A program made the position numbers and the translations under genes. Below, one piece after another: positions 11,221-19,455 of a stretch of 64,000 nt of DNA (its first letter is position 1; the number at the start of each line of letters is the position of its first letter). This stretch comes from Mycobacterium sp. DL592 (GTDB taxonomy: Bacteria > Actinomycetota > Actinomycetes > Mycobacteriales > Mycobacteriaceae): the NCBI RefSeq assembly GCF_011694515.1, contig NZ_CP050192.1, positions 3,097,301-3,161,300 on the forward strand, in the 5' to 3' direction. The notes beneath the pieces were generated by a model, which did no database searches, had not been told where the DNA came from, and saw only the letters and a list, made by a program, of their open reading frames with translations.

Positions 11221-11892
11221 TCAGTCGCGGCCCTGCCAGGTGCAGATGCAGACCTCGTTGCCCTCCGGGTCGGCCAGCACCCAGAAGGCCGGCGCGGCGG
11301 CGTCCGACAGCAGCCGGCCGCCCGCGGCGAGCGCGGCGTCGATGCGCCCGAGTGCGACGTCGTGGGCCACGTCGACGTCGAGGTGGATGCGATTGCGTTG
11401 AGGTCTGGGCGCATCCATCTGCTGAAACCAGATCGCCGGTCCCCGCGCCCACGGATCGATCAGGCCGTCGCTGAGGTCGGACGGTCCGGGCTCGTCGATG
11501 TAGCCGGTGACCGCCTTCCAGAACGGCCGCACCGCGGGGATGTCCAGGGCGTCGATGGCGATCTCCAGTGCTTGCACGGTGGCCGGGCGCAGTTGCCATC
11601 CCCGTGCGGTGAGAGCGGTGGCCAGCGTGCCGGCCAACCGGACGTCGAGGGCGGTCACCCCGCCGAGCGCCGCGGAGTGCAGTCGCAGTACAGCGCGGTC
11701 GGCACGGACGTCGATGCCGAGGTGGCCGTCGCCGTCAGCGCCAGCGGCCTCGGCCGCCAGTGCGGCGACCTCGGCGGCCTGCGCCAGCGAGTCGGTGGCG
11801 ACCTCGGTGTAGATCGCGCCGAGAATCAGCCGCCAGCCCACACCCCCGATCGCGTCGGAGATCTCTTGGCGACTCGGGCGGTCGGGACTCAT
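11221..11892 (-). CDS. Pterin carbinolamine dehydratase-like + VOC (glyoxalase) fusion protein
   Basis: About 223 residues in two parts. The first half (DAIGGVGWRLILGAIYTE ... RGWQLRPATVQALEIAIDALD) looks like a pterin-4a-carbinolamine dehydratase domain. The second half (PFWKAVTGYID ... HLDVDVAHDVALGRIDAALAAGG ... FWVLADPEGNEVCICTW) is a VOC/glyoxalase-6 domain. I chose ATG 11892 because TAGGCT ends 7 nt before it, a leaderless-type promoter; a TTG at 11922 is the alternative. Substrate unknown. The gene is divergent from the ABC-like gene at 12006. Confidence 0.72.
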   Translation of the reverse strand: MSPDRPSRQEISDAIGGVGWRLILGAIYTEVATDSLAQAAEVAALAAEAAGADGDGHLGIDVRADRAVLRLHSAALGGVTALDVRLAGTLATALTARGWQLRPATVQALEIAIDALDIPAVRPFWKAVTGYIDEPGPSDLSDGLIDPWARGPAIWFQQMDAPRPQRNRIHLDVDVAHDVALGRIDAALAAGGRLLSDAAAPAFWVLADPEGNEVCICTWQGRD

Positions 11893-12005
11893 AGCGCGCA
11901 GCCTAGTAATGACCGGTGACAAATCCCCGCCACGCAGGTTTTCCCGGGCGCACCCACCGCCGTGCGTGTTGTGATGTGCGGGTACTCACGAGCGGGAGGG
12001 ACGCA

Positions 12006-12719
12006 GTGTCACCGGAAAGTACCGACGAGCCCAGTCCGCCTGCCGTTGCGGCACGTGGAATTCGCATGCGGGGGCCATGGGGACCGGTCTACGGGCCCGT
12101 CGACCTCGACATCCCGCGCGGTGGGCTCAATGTCCTGGTGTGCCCGGCAGGATCCGGGCGGACAGCGCTGCTGATGACGATCGCCGGACGGATGGCTCCG
12201 CAATCCGGCGAACTGGACGTGCTCGGCGCCCGCAGCGCCCGCCAGATCTTCGCGCTGGCCGCCCTCGCCGGTATCGACGAACTCGATACGGTGCCCGAGT
12301 CCGTCACCGTGCGTGACCTGATCACCGAGCAAATGCGTTGGGACGCAGCGTGGTACCGCCTGGTGCCCCGAGCAGACGAGGCTGCGTTGACGACGATGTG
12401 CGCCCGGGTGTTCGGGCCCCATCCGCTGCCCCCACTCGACGAGTACTTCGAGGAACTCTCCGAACTCGATCGTCTCCTGCTCCGCATAGCGTTGGCCAAC
12501 ACCAAGACTCCGCCACTGCTCGTCGTCGGGAACCTCGACTTCGTGACCAGTGACGTCAACCGGGACCTTCTCATCGAGCGGCTCATCGACCTCGGCACCG
12601 ACCAGACGGTCGTCACGGCCACCGTCAACGGTGTCACCGGCCACGACGTGCGCTCACAGATCGAGGTCGCCAACACCGATCGGGCGCAATTGGCTCAGAC
12701 GCAGAAAGGGACGGGGTGA
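12006..12719 (+). CDS. Degenerate ABC-type ATPase partner of the YhgE/Pip protein
   Basis: 237 residues with the ABC ATPase layout but altered motifs: Walker A reads PAGSGRTAL (Lys replaced by Arg), the signature position reads ELSELDRLLLRIALA instead of LSGGQ, and the Walker B region is PPLLVVGNLD, with no Glu after the Asp. Nucleotide binding may persist; hydrolysis is doubtful. GTG 12006 is chosen because GGGAGGG lies 5 nt upstream. It overlaps the following membrane protein by 4 bp (GTGA), so they probably form a complex. Confidence 0.75.
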   Translation: MSPESTDEPSPPAVAARGIRMRGPWGPVYGPVDLDIPRGGLNVLVCPAGSGRTALLMTIAGRMAPQSGELDVLGARSARQIFALAALAGIDELDTVPESVTVRDLITEQMRWDAAWYRLVPRADEAALTTMCARVFGPHPLPPLDEYFEELSELDRLLLRIALANTKTPPLLVVGNLDFVTSDVNRDLLIERLIDLGTDQTVVTATVNGVTGHDVRSQIEVANTDRAQLAQTQKGTG

Positions 12720-14728
12720 CGATGCTCTCCGGAATGTCGCTGGGCACCGATCTCAAGCGCTACTCGCGAGGTCTTCTCCCCCGCATCGCCTTGATGACCA
12801 TCGTGTTGATGCCGCTGCTGTACGGCGCGATGTATCTGTGGGCGTTCTGGAATCCGTTTGCCGCGGTGAACAAGGTGCCCGCGGCCCTGGTCAACGAAGA
12901 CACCGGCGCAGTAGCGCAGGGCAAGCCCCTTCGAGCCGGCGAGCAGGTTGCCACAGCGCTCAAGGAATCCGGCCAACTGCAGCTGCATGAGGTGTCGGCA
13001 AGCGACGCCGCCAAAGGCCTGGCCGACGGCACCTACTACTTCACGATCACGATCCCGCGCGACTTCAGCGCGAACATCACCTCGCCGTCCGGTGGCGACC
13101 CCGCCCAGGCCAGCTTGCAGTTCACCTTCAATGACGCCAACAACTATCTGGGCTCGATCATCGGGCAGAACGCCGCGCGTGAGGTGATCAACCAGGTCAA
13201 CGCGAGCGTCGGAGAGCAGACCGTCGGGACCGTCCTGACCGGATTGACGGACGCCGGGGCGGGCCTCGTGGCCGCAGCCGACGGCGCAGACCGGCTGGCT
13301 TCCGGCCTGGTGACAGCGGACTCGGGGGCGCATCAGCTCGCGACCGGCTCGGCGACGCTGGCGACCAGCATGACCACCGCCCGCGACGGCGCGGCCCAAT
13401 TGGCCTCCGGCACCCGCCAGCTCAGCTCGGCGATCTCCACCGCGACCGAGCCGCTGGTCGACGTGCTGGCGCGTATCGACAGCCTGGGCATCGACCCCGC
13501 CGAAGTCGGGGCCGCCGCCGAACACCTCAGCGGCGCTGTCCGATCGACGACCGACCGCATTGCCGCGCTACACATCGACCAGACCCAGGCGGCGGCGATC
13601 ATCGATCAGGCGGTCGCGACCCTGTCGGCCAACCCTGATCCGACGGTGCGCGACGTCGGCAGTGTGCTGGCCGGTGCCCGCCGGCTGTTGAACGCCCAGG
13701 GCATCGACCCCGCGACCGACGACGGCCTGACGCGGTTGCGCGACAGCGCATCCAAGCTCGAGGACGAACTCGGCGATCCCGCCAGCAAGCTGCGGATGCT
13801 GCTCACCCACACGGTGGACGGCACCCTGCGCGCCGATGTACTCAAGTTGCAGTCCGGCGCCAAACAGCTCGACTCCGGCGCGCAGCGGCTGAGCTCCGGT
13901 CTGACGGCGCTGACCGACGGTAGCCGCCAACTCGCCGCCGGGGCCCAGCGGCTGGCTGATGGCACCGGCCAGCTGAAGGCGGGTAGCCAGGAACTCGCGG
14001 GCAAGCTGCGGGAAGGCTCGACCCAGGTGCCGTCATGGACACCACAGCAACGGCAGCTCGTCGCCAAGACCGTCGCCGCCCCGGTGAAGCTCGATCTGGT
14101 CACCCACAACCCGGCGGCCACCTTCGGCACCGGTTTTGCGCCGTTCTTCCTGCCGCTGGCGCTGTTCATCGGGGCGCTGATCATCTGGATGTTGTTGACG
14201 CCGTTGCAGTCCCGCCCGATCATCAACGGGCTCGGCGCATTACGTGTCGTTCTGGCGTCCTATTGGCCTGCGCTGCTGGTAGCCGTAGCCCAGGTCGTCG
14301 TCATGTATGCCGTGGTGCACTACGGCGTCGGCCTCAAAGCGCAGTACCCGTTGGCCACGGTCGGATTCCTCATCCTGGTGATCGCCACGTTCCTCGGCCT
14401 CATCCAGGCGTTCAACGCGGTGTTCGGCGTGGCCGTCGGACGCGTGGTGACGCTGGCGTTCCTGATGCTGCAGCTGGTGTCGGCAGGCGGGATCTATCCG
14501 GTGGAGACCACCGCCAAGCCGTTCCAGGTGATTCATCCGGCAGACCCGATGACCTACGCCGTCAACGGTTTACGCCAACTCATCAACGGCGGCATCGACC
14601 ACCGGCTCTGGATTGCGGTTGCCGTGCTGAGCGGGGTGCTCGCCGCATCGCTGGCAGCCACCGCGTGGGCGGCCCGCCGTAACCGCCAGTACACGATGGA
14701 GCGATTGCACCCGCCGATCGAGGTGTAG
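12716..14728 (+). CDS. YhgE/Pip family membrane protein (ABC-2 type)
   Basis: 670 residues. One transmembrane helix near residues 25-46, a large external domain (about 47-465), and about five helices from 468 to 655. The ectodomain holds long runs of repeats of the form L-x-x-G-x-x-x-L (for example residues 175-240 and 385-440, LASG, LSSG, LADG), likely extended helical or coiled structure. YhgE/Pip relatives act as phage receptors in Gram-positives and, paired with ABC ATPases, as putative exporters. Coupling to the degenerate ATPase supports a transport or envelope role. Substrate unknown. Confidence 0.82.
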   Translation: MTMLSGMSLGTDLKRYSRGLLPRIALMTIVLMPLLYGAMYLWAFWNPFAAVNKVPAALVNEDTGAVAQGKPLRAGEQVATALKESGQLQLHEVSASDAAKGLADGTYYFTITIPRDFSANITSPSGGDPAQASLQFTFNDANNYLGSIIGQNAAREVINQVNASVGEQTVGTVLTGLTDAGAGLVAAADGADRLASGLVTADSGAHQLATGSATLATSMTTARDGAAQLASGTRQLSSAISTATEPLVDVLARIDSLGIDPAEVGAAAEHLSGAVRSTTDRIAALHIDQTQAAAIIDQAVATLSANPDPTVRDVGSVLAGARRLLNAQGIDPATDDGLTRLRDSASKLEDELGDPASKLRMLLTHTVDGTLRADVLKLQSGAKQLDSGAQRLSSGLTALTDGSRQLAAGAQRLADGTGQLKAGSQELAGKLREGSTQVPSWTPQQRQLVAKTVAAPVKLDLVTHNPAATFGTGFAPFFLPLALFIGALIIWMLLTPLQSRPIINGLGALRVVLASYWPALLVAVAQVVVMYAVVHYGVGLKAQYPLATVGFLILVIATFLGLIQAFNAVFGVAVGRVVTLAFLMLQLVSAGGIYPVETTAKPFQVIHPADPMTYAVNGLRQLINGGIDHRLWIAVAVLSGVLAASLAATAWAARRNRQYTMERLHPPIEV

Positions 14729-14753
14729 GCCCACGAGCCACTAGGGTGGTCAG

Positions 14754-16148
14754 GTGACAGCTGAATCATCGTCGGTCGGTTCCGCCCTGGCGGGCCACAC
14801 GTACTCCGGGCGGATGCCGGCCCACGCCGGCGACATGGCCGTCGAGACCCACGGCATCGCACCGGTGCCGGCCGGCAACCGGTATGGCAACCCGCGCCGG
14901 CTCTTCACTGTGTGGTTCGCCCCGCAAGTGAACATGACGGTGGTCTTCACCGGCACGCTGGCTGTGGTGCTGGGCCTGGGTTTCTGGCTGGGCCTGCTGG
15001 CAATGGTGATCGGCACGGTGGTCGGCTGCCTGGCGGTCGGCTATCTGTCCACCTGGGGCCCGCGGACCGGGACGGCGCAACTTCCCAACGCCCGCATGGC
15101 ATTTGGCGGCACCGTATCGGTGGTGGCGGTCATCCAATGGCTGTCCTCGATCGCCTGGGACGGGCTGGTCGGTCTGTTCGGTGGTGAGGCGCTGGCCGAG
15201 CTGCTCGGCATTCCGTTCTGGGTGGCGGTGGTGATCGTGCTGGCGGCCCAGGGTGTGGTGGGTGTGTTCGGCTACGAGGTGATCCACCGTGTGCAGGCGG
15301 TGATGACGGTCGTGCTCATCGTGACCTTCGCGGTGTTCGCATGGAAGCTGATCGGCGGCCACCAGGTGGTCTCGCTGCCCACGCTGTCGGGAGCCGACCT
15401 CGGTGGCGCCTTCGTCCTCGAGGTCACCATCGCACTGAGCCTGGCCATCTCGTGGGCGAGTTACGCCTCGGACTACAGCCGCTACCTGCCGGTGGACACC
15501 TCGCGCCGTGCGGTCTTCGGCTACACCTTCGCCGGCCTGGCGGTGTCCTACATCGCGGTGCAGGCCATCGGGGTCGCCGCGGCGGGAACGCTGACCGACC
15601 AGACCGCGGCCGGTGTCCGCGAGATCATGGGTGGCGGGGTGCTCGGGGCGCTGGCCCTGCTGGTGATCGCGCTGGGCTCGGTCGCCTCGAACGCGATGAA
15701 CGACTACAGCGGCTCGCTGGCGTTGCAGACCGTCGGCGTGCGGGTGCGCAGACCGGTGTCGGCGGTCGTGGTCGTGGTGATCGCGTTCGCGTTGATCATG
15801 TGGCTGCACTCCGGCGACATGGCGGCCCGCTTCCAGGGTGTGCTGCTGTTCGTCAGCTACTGGATTCCGGCGTTCGTCGCGATCGTGGCGATCGACTGGC
15901 GGTACCGCGCGGCGGGCCGCGACGGGGTCAACCCCGCCGAGGAGAGCACCGACCGCACCGACGGTGTGGTGGCCCTGGTGAGCTTCTTCGTGGCGTTCGC
16001 CGCGGCGGTGCCGTTCATGCACACCAATCTGATCGTCGGCCCGGTGTCCACCGCGCTGCACGGCGCAGATCTGGCCTACTTCGTGAATTTCCTTGTGGCA
16101 ACCGCTGTTTACGGCGGCTACCGCCGGTGGCGGACGCGCCGGGCCTAG
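14754..16148 (+). CDS. NCS1 family cytosine/purine/thiamine-type permease
   Basis: 464 residues, about 12 transmembrane helices, of the nucleobase-cation-symporter-1 family (CodB/allantoin/thiamine type). Typical segments include the NARMAFGGTVSV helix and SWASYASDYSRYLP. The N-terminal 45 residues are hydrophilic. GTG 14754 is preceded by TAGGGT with 6 nt between, suggesting a leaderless transcript. The stop overlaps the convergent MFS gene by 4 bp (CTAG). Substrate cannot be assigned from sequence; nucleobase or vitamin precursor uptake is the family range. Confidence 0.82.
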   Translation: MTAESSSVGSALAGHTYSGRMPAHAGDMAVETHGIAPVPAGNRYGNPRRLFTVWFAPQVNMTVVFTGTLAVVLGLGFWLGLLAMVIGTVVGCLAVGYLSTWGPRTGTAQLPNARMAFGGTVSVVAVIQWLSSIAWDGLVGLFGGEALAELLGIPFWVAVVIVLAAQGVVGVFGYEVIHRVQAVMTVVLIVTFAVFAWKLIGGHQVVSLPTLSGADLGGAFVLEVTIALSLAISWASYASDYSRYLPVDTSRRAVFGYTFAGLAVSYIAVQAIGVAAAGTLTDQTAAGVREIMGGGVLGALALLVIALGSVASNAMNDYSGSLALQTVGVRVRRPVSAVVVVVIAFALIMWLHSGDMAARFQGVLLFVSYWIPAFVAIVAIDWRYRAAGRDGVNPAEESTDRTDGVVALVSFFVAFAAAVPFMHTNLIVGPVSTALHGADLAYFVNFLVATAVYGGYRRWRTRRA

Positions 16149-17638
16149 AGTTCGCCTGCCTCGACGGCTTCGCGGGTGTGCTGGGCGGTCGCGATGTCGC
16201 GGGTGGTGAATCCGATGCCGAGCGCGGCCACGCCGACCAGTACCGCGATGCCGGCCACCCACAGCAGCGAGTAGGTGTAGCCGTAGCCGAGGGCGTCGAG
16301 CTGGGCGGGGGTCATGTACTTGACCGGGCCCGTCGTCCCGCCCAGATACAGCGTGCGGGAGGTCTGCACCGCCTGGACGACCACCAGCACCAGCGGCCCG
16401 CCCAGGTTGAACACCATCAGGGTGATGGACGACACCGGGCCGACCTCACGCGGGCCTACATTGGCCAGGGTGCACAACGGCAGGATCACCGAGATGATGC
16501 CGATGCCCAGCCCGCCGACCGTGATCGGCACGAACAGGTCCGGGAAGTACGGAATGGACCGGTTCAACGTCGACCCGTAGAGCATGGCGGCCAGGACCAG
16601 CAGGCCGCCGCCCAGGATCACCCAGCGCGGCGCCACCCGCAGCGCCAGCCGGGTGGCCGCGACGTTGCCCGCCACGAAGGCCGCCGCGAACGGCATGAAA
16701 CACACCCCGGCGCGCAGCGGTGAATAGCCCAGCACGTCCTGCACCAGAAGGCCCATCATCACGCTGAGCGTCAGCATCACCCCGCCGGCGAGGAAGTAGG
16801 CGGCGAACGAGGCCACCCTGCTGCGGCTGTCGAACACCGAGAACGGCACCAGCGGGTTGTCGGCGCTGCGCTCGACGACCAGGAACGCCACGAAGAACGC
16901 CGCGGCGGCCACGCCGGCACCGATCACCCACGGGTCGACCCAGCCGCGCGGCGGGCCCTGGGTGAACACCAGCACCGCCGCACTGCACGCCAGCGTCGCC
17001 AGCAGCGCGCCGGTGACATCAAGCTTGAGCCGTTCATGGCGGGTTTCTTCCAGCCGGGTCAGTCCGATGCCGATGATCAGCAGGCCGATCGGCACGTTCA
17101 CCAGGAACGCCAGCCGCCACGACACCACGGTCAGCGCCCCGCCGAGCACCAGGCCGAGCACCGATCCCAGGCCCTGCATCGCTGCCGAGACCGCCATCGC
17201 CTGCGTCCGGGCCTTCCCGACGGCGTAGGTGGTGGCGATGAGCGCCAGCCCGGTCGGCGCGGCCACAGCGGCACCCATGCCCTGTACGGCGCGCGCCACG
17301 ATCAACGTCCACTGTTCGTCGGCCAGCCCGCAGGCCAGCGAGGCGATGGTGAACACCCCGACGCCGGAGAGGAAGGCCCGCTTGTGGCCGATCGCGTCAC
17401 CGACCCGGCCGCCGAGGAGCAGCAGCCCGCCGAAGGTCAGCACGTAGGCGGTGATCACCCAGCTCTTGCTGGCGTCGGAGAGCCCGAGCTCGGCCTGCAT
17501 CCGGGGCAGGGCCACGATCACGATGGTGCCGTCCAACGTCGACATAAGCTGCATGCCGGTGATGGCGACGATGGCCACGCCCAGGATGCGGGTGGCCAGC
17601 GGTCTGGCGACGGGCAGTGGACCGCTCGCGCCAGACAT
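16145..17638 (-). CDS. MFS drug exporter, EfpA paralogue
   Basis: 497 residues, DHA2-type major facilitator with 14 predicted helices. It shares with the next gene the blocks SWVITAYVLTFGGL, VNVPIGLL, LYLGGTTGPVK and the final residues GEL, so the two are tandem paralogues. This copy lacks the longer N-terminal cytoplasmic extension of EfpA. Start ATG 17638; TAGGGT (17647-17652 on the complement) ends 8 nt upstream, and GGGTAGCTACCC (17639-17650) forms a perfect 12-bp palindrome against the ATG, a possible operator. Confidence 0.87.
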   Translation of the reverse strand: MSGASGPLPVARPLATRILGVAIVAITGMQLMSTLDGTIVIVALPRMQAELGLSDASKSWVITAYVLTFGGLLLLGGRVGDAIGHKRAFLSGVGVFTIASLACGLADEQWTLIVARAVQGMGAAVAAPTGLALIATTYAVGKARTQAMAVSAAMQGLGSVLGLVLGGALTVVSWRLAFLVNVPIGLLIIGIGLTRLEETRHERLKLDVTGALLATLACSAAVLVFTQGPPRGWVDPWVIGAGVAAAAFFVAFLVVERSADNPLVPFSVFDSRSRVASFAAYFLAGGVMLTLSVMMGLLVQDVLGYSPLRAGVCFMPFAAAFVAGNVAATRLALRVAPRWVILGGGLLVLAAMLYGSTLNRSIPYFPDLFVPITVGGLGIGIISVILPLCTLANVGPREVGPVSSITLMVFNLGGPLVLVVVQAVQTSRTLYLGGTTGPVKYMTPAQLDALGYGYTYSLLWVAGIAVLVGVAALGIGFTTRDIATAQHTREAVEAGEL

Positions 17639-17675
17639 GGGTAGCTACCCTACCCAGACCCGCGCCGGGGCTGAC

Positions 17676-17718
17676 TTCGGCGCGCTTATGTTCGCCCAGC
17701 GGTCAACAGCGCGCCGAA
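17676..17718. terminator. Inverted repeat between the two MFS genes
   Basis: Perfect arms TTCGGCGCGCT (17676-17686) and AGCGCGCCGAA (17708-17718) with a 21-nt loop. It lies after the tandem repeats downstream of efpA and before the promoter of the paralogue. Most likely a transcription terminator or pause structure; no T-run follows. Confidence 0.5.
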
Positions 17719-17725
17719 ATCGCGT

Positions 17726-17852
17726 TACAGCTCTCCCTGCCCGATGTCGAGCCCTACAGCTCTCCCTGCCCGATGTCGAGCCCTACAGCTCTCCCTGCCC
17801 GATGTCGAGCCCTACAGCTCTCCCTGCCCGATGTCGAGCCCTACAGCTCTCC
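17726..17852. repeat. 29-bp direct tandem repeat, four full copies plus 11 bp
   Basis: Identical units start at 17726, 17755, 17784 and 17813, with the first 11 bp of a fifth at 17842. Each begins TACAGCTCTCC and ends GATGTCGAGCCC. On the minus strand the gene-proximal copy contains the last codons and stop of efpA (GAG CTG TAG), so every downstream copy repeats a GAGCTGTAG. The unit is not a multiple of three. Perfect identity implies recent slippage or recombination. Confidence 0.95.
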
Positions 17853-19418
17853 GGCGTCGATCGCTTCCTTGACTTCCTGCGCGTGGGCCACCTGCTCGGA
17901 GGTGTAGCCGATGAACAGCGCGACCGCGCCGACGATGACCGCCACCGCGGCGACCCACAGCAGGCCGTAGGTGTAGCCCTGGTCGAGGGCATGCAGCTGA
18001 GCGGGGTTCATGTTCTTCACCGGGCCGGTGGTACCGCCCAGGTACAGCGTGCGGGAGGTGATGACGGCCTGGATGATGGCCAGCACCACCGGTCCGCCCA
18101 GGTTCTGCAGCATCAGCGCGATCGCCGAGACCGGGCCGATCTGGTCGAAGCCGACACCGGCGATGGCCGACACGGTCAGCGGGACGACGATCATGCCGAT
18201 GCCAAGGCCGCCGACCGTGATCGGGATGACGAGGTTCGGGAAGTACGGAATGCCGCCGTTGAGCGTGGAGCCGTAGAGCATGGCCGCCAGGACCAGCACA
18301 CCGCCGGCGATCACCAGCACTCGTGGCGGGAACTTCGACACCAATTGAGACGAGACGCCCAGGCCGATACCGAGGGCGATCACGAACGGGATGAAGCCGA
18401 TACCGGCCTTCAGCGCGCTGTAGCCCATGATGTCCTGCACGTACAGGCCGATCAGCACGGTGAGGGTGAACATCACGCCGCCGGCCAGGAACACCGCCGC
18501 GAACGTCGAGAGCCGGTTGCGGTCACGGAACAGATCGAAGGGCACCACGGGGTTGACGGCGCGGCGCTCGACGAAGAAGAACGCGATGAAGGCGAGCCCC
18601 GCGGCGACCGCCGAGGCCAGGCTGACCGGGGTCAGCCAGCCGTTCTCGGGCGCCTGGGCGAAGCCGAACACGGCCGCGGTACAGCCGATGGTGGCCAGCA
18701 GGGCGCCGGCGGCGTCGAGCTTCATCCGCTCGCGCTGGGTTTCCCGCAGGGTGGTGCGCGCCAGGTAGATCATCAGCAGGCCGATCGGCACGTTCACCAG
18801 GAAGGCCAGCCGCCAGGACACCTCGACCAGGGCGCCGCCGACGACCAGGCCCATGACCGAGCCGATGCCGGTCATCGCGGCGAAGATCGCGGTGGCGGCG
18901 TTGCGGGCCGGCCCCTTCGGGAACGTGGTGGCGATCAGCGCCAGGCCGGTCGGTGAGGCGATGGCCGCGCCGACACCCTGCAGCAAACGCGCGATGACCA
19001 GGGTGGCCTCGTCCCAGGCGATGCCGCACAGGATCGAGGCGATGGTGAACAGGGCGACGCCGACGATGAAGGTGCGCTTGCGGCCGATCGTGTCGCCGAG
19101 GCGCCCGCCGAGCAGCATCAGACCGCCGAACGTCAGCACGTAGGCGGTGATGACCCAGCTGCGTCCGGCGTCGGACAGGCTGAGTTCGTCCTGGATCTTG
19201 GGCAACGCCACGATCGCCACCGTGCTGTCCATCGTGGCCAGCAGCTGCATACCGCCGATGGCGATGACAGCGGCGATGAACCGCCGCGACGGCAGCCAGT
19301 CCGGGTAGAACTTGCTGGTCTTGGTCAGAGCCTTGGGCTCGAGGCGCATCGGGAGGGCGCGCTCTGAACTGTCGGCGTGGCGATTCATCGCTCGCTCCGC
19401 ATCGTTGAGAGCCGTCAT
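17841..19418 (-). CDS. efpA: EfpA, MFS efflux protein
   Basis: 525 residues, 14-helix DHA2-type exporter with a 45-residue cytoplasmic N-terminus containing PSRRFIAAVIAIGGMQLLATMDSTV as the start of helix 1. It matches M. tuberculosis EfpA (Rv2846c) in length and position upstream of cysG. EfpA is an essential inner-membrane exporter linked to drug tolerance and lipid transport. Start ATG 19418 fits the leaderless promoter described separately. The stop is part of a 29-bp tandem repeat array. A paralogue follows immediately. Confidence 0.94.
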   Translation of the reverse strand: MTALNDAERAMNRHADSSERALPMRLEPKALTKTSKFYPDWLPSRRFIAAVIAIGGMQLLATMDSTVAIVALPKIQDELSLSDAGRSWVITAYVLTFGGLMLLGGRLGDTIGRKRTFIVGVALFTIASILCGIAWDEATLVIARLLQGVGAAIASPTGLALIATTFPKGPARNAATAIFAAMTGIGSVMGLVVGGALVEVSWRLAFLVNVPIGLLMIYLARTTLRETQRERMKLDAAGALLATIGCTAAVFGFAQAPENGWLTPVSLASAVAAGLAFIAFFFVERRAVNPVVPFDLFRDRNRLSTFAAVFLAGGVMFTLTVLIGLYVQDIMGYSALKAGIGFIPFVIALGIGLGVSSQLVSKFPPRVLVIAGGVLVLAAMLYGSTLNGGIPYFPNLVIPITVGGLGIGMIVVPLTVSAIAGVGFDQIGPVSAIALMLQNLGGPVVLAIIQAVITSRTLYLGGTTGPVKNMNPAQLHALDQGYTYGLLWVAAVAVIVGAVALFIGYTSEQVAHAQEVKEAIDAGEL

Positions 19419-19426
19419 GTCTGGCT

Positions 19427-19455
19427 ACCCTACAGTAATTTTAAGAGAACTTTAA
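19427..19455 (-). promoter_or_regulatory. efpA promoter, leaderless SigA type
   Basis: Minus strand: -35 TTAAAG (19450-19455), 17-bp spacer, -10 TAGGGT (19427-19432), then 8 nt to the ATG at 19418. The -35 overlaps the cysG stop codon (TAA, 19452-19454). The paralogue gene has the same TAGGGTAGC string at the same distance from its ATG. Confidence 0.65.

Noticed and set aside
14766..16262. 498-residue minus-strand frame opposite the NCS1 permease
   Set aside because: His/Gln/Arg-rich shadow of a membrane protein gene, no domain and no ribosome site.
17726..17852. CRISPR array
   Set aside because: The repeat length resembles a CRISPR repeat but units are contiguous without spacers, and no cas genes are present.
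17451..18956. 501-residue plus-strand frame opposite efpA
   Set aside because: Low-complexity Asp/Gly/Gln/His-rich shadow that also runs through the tandem repeats.
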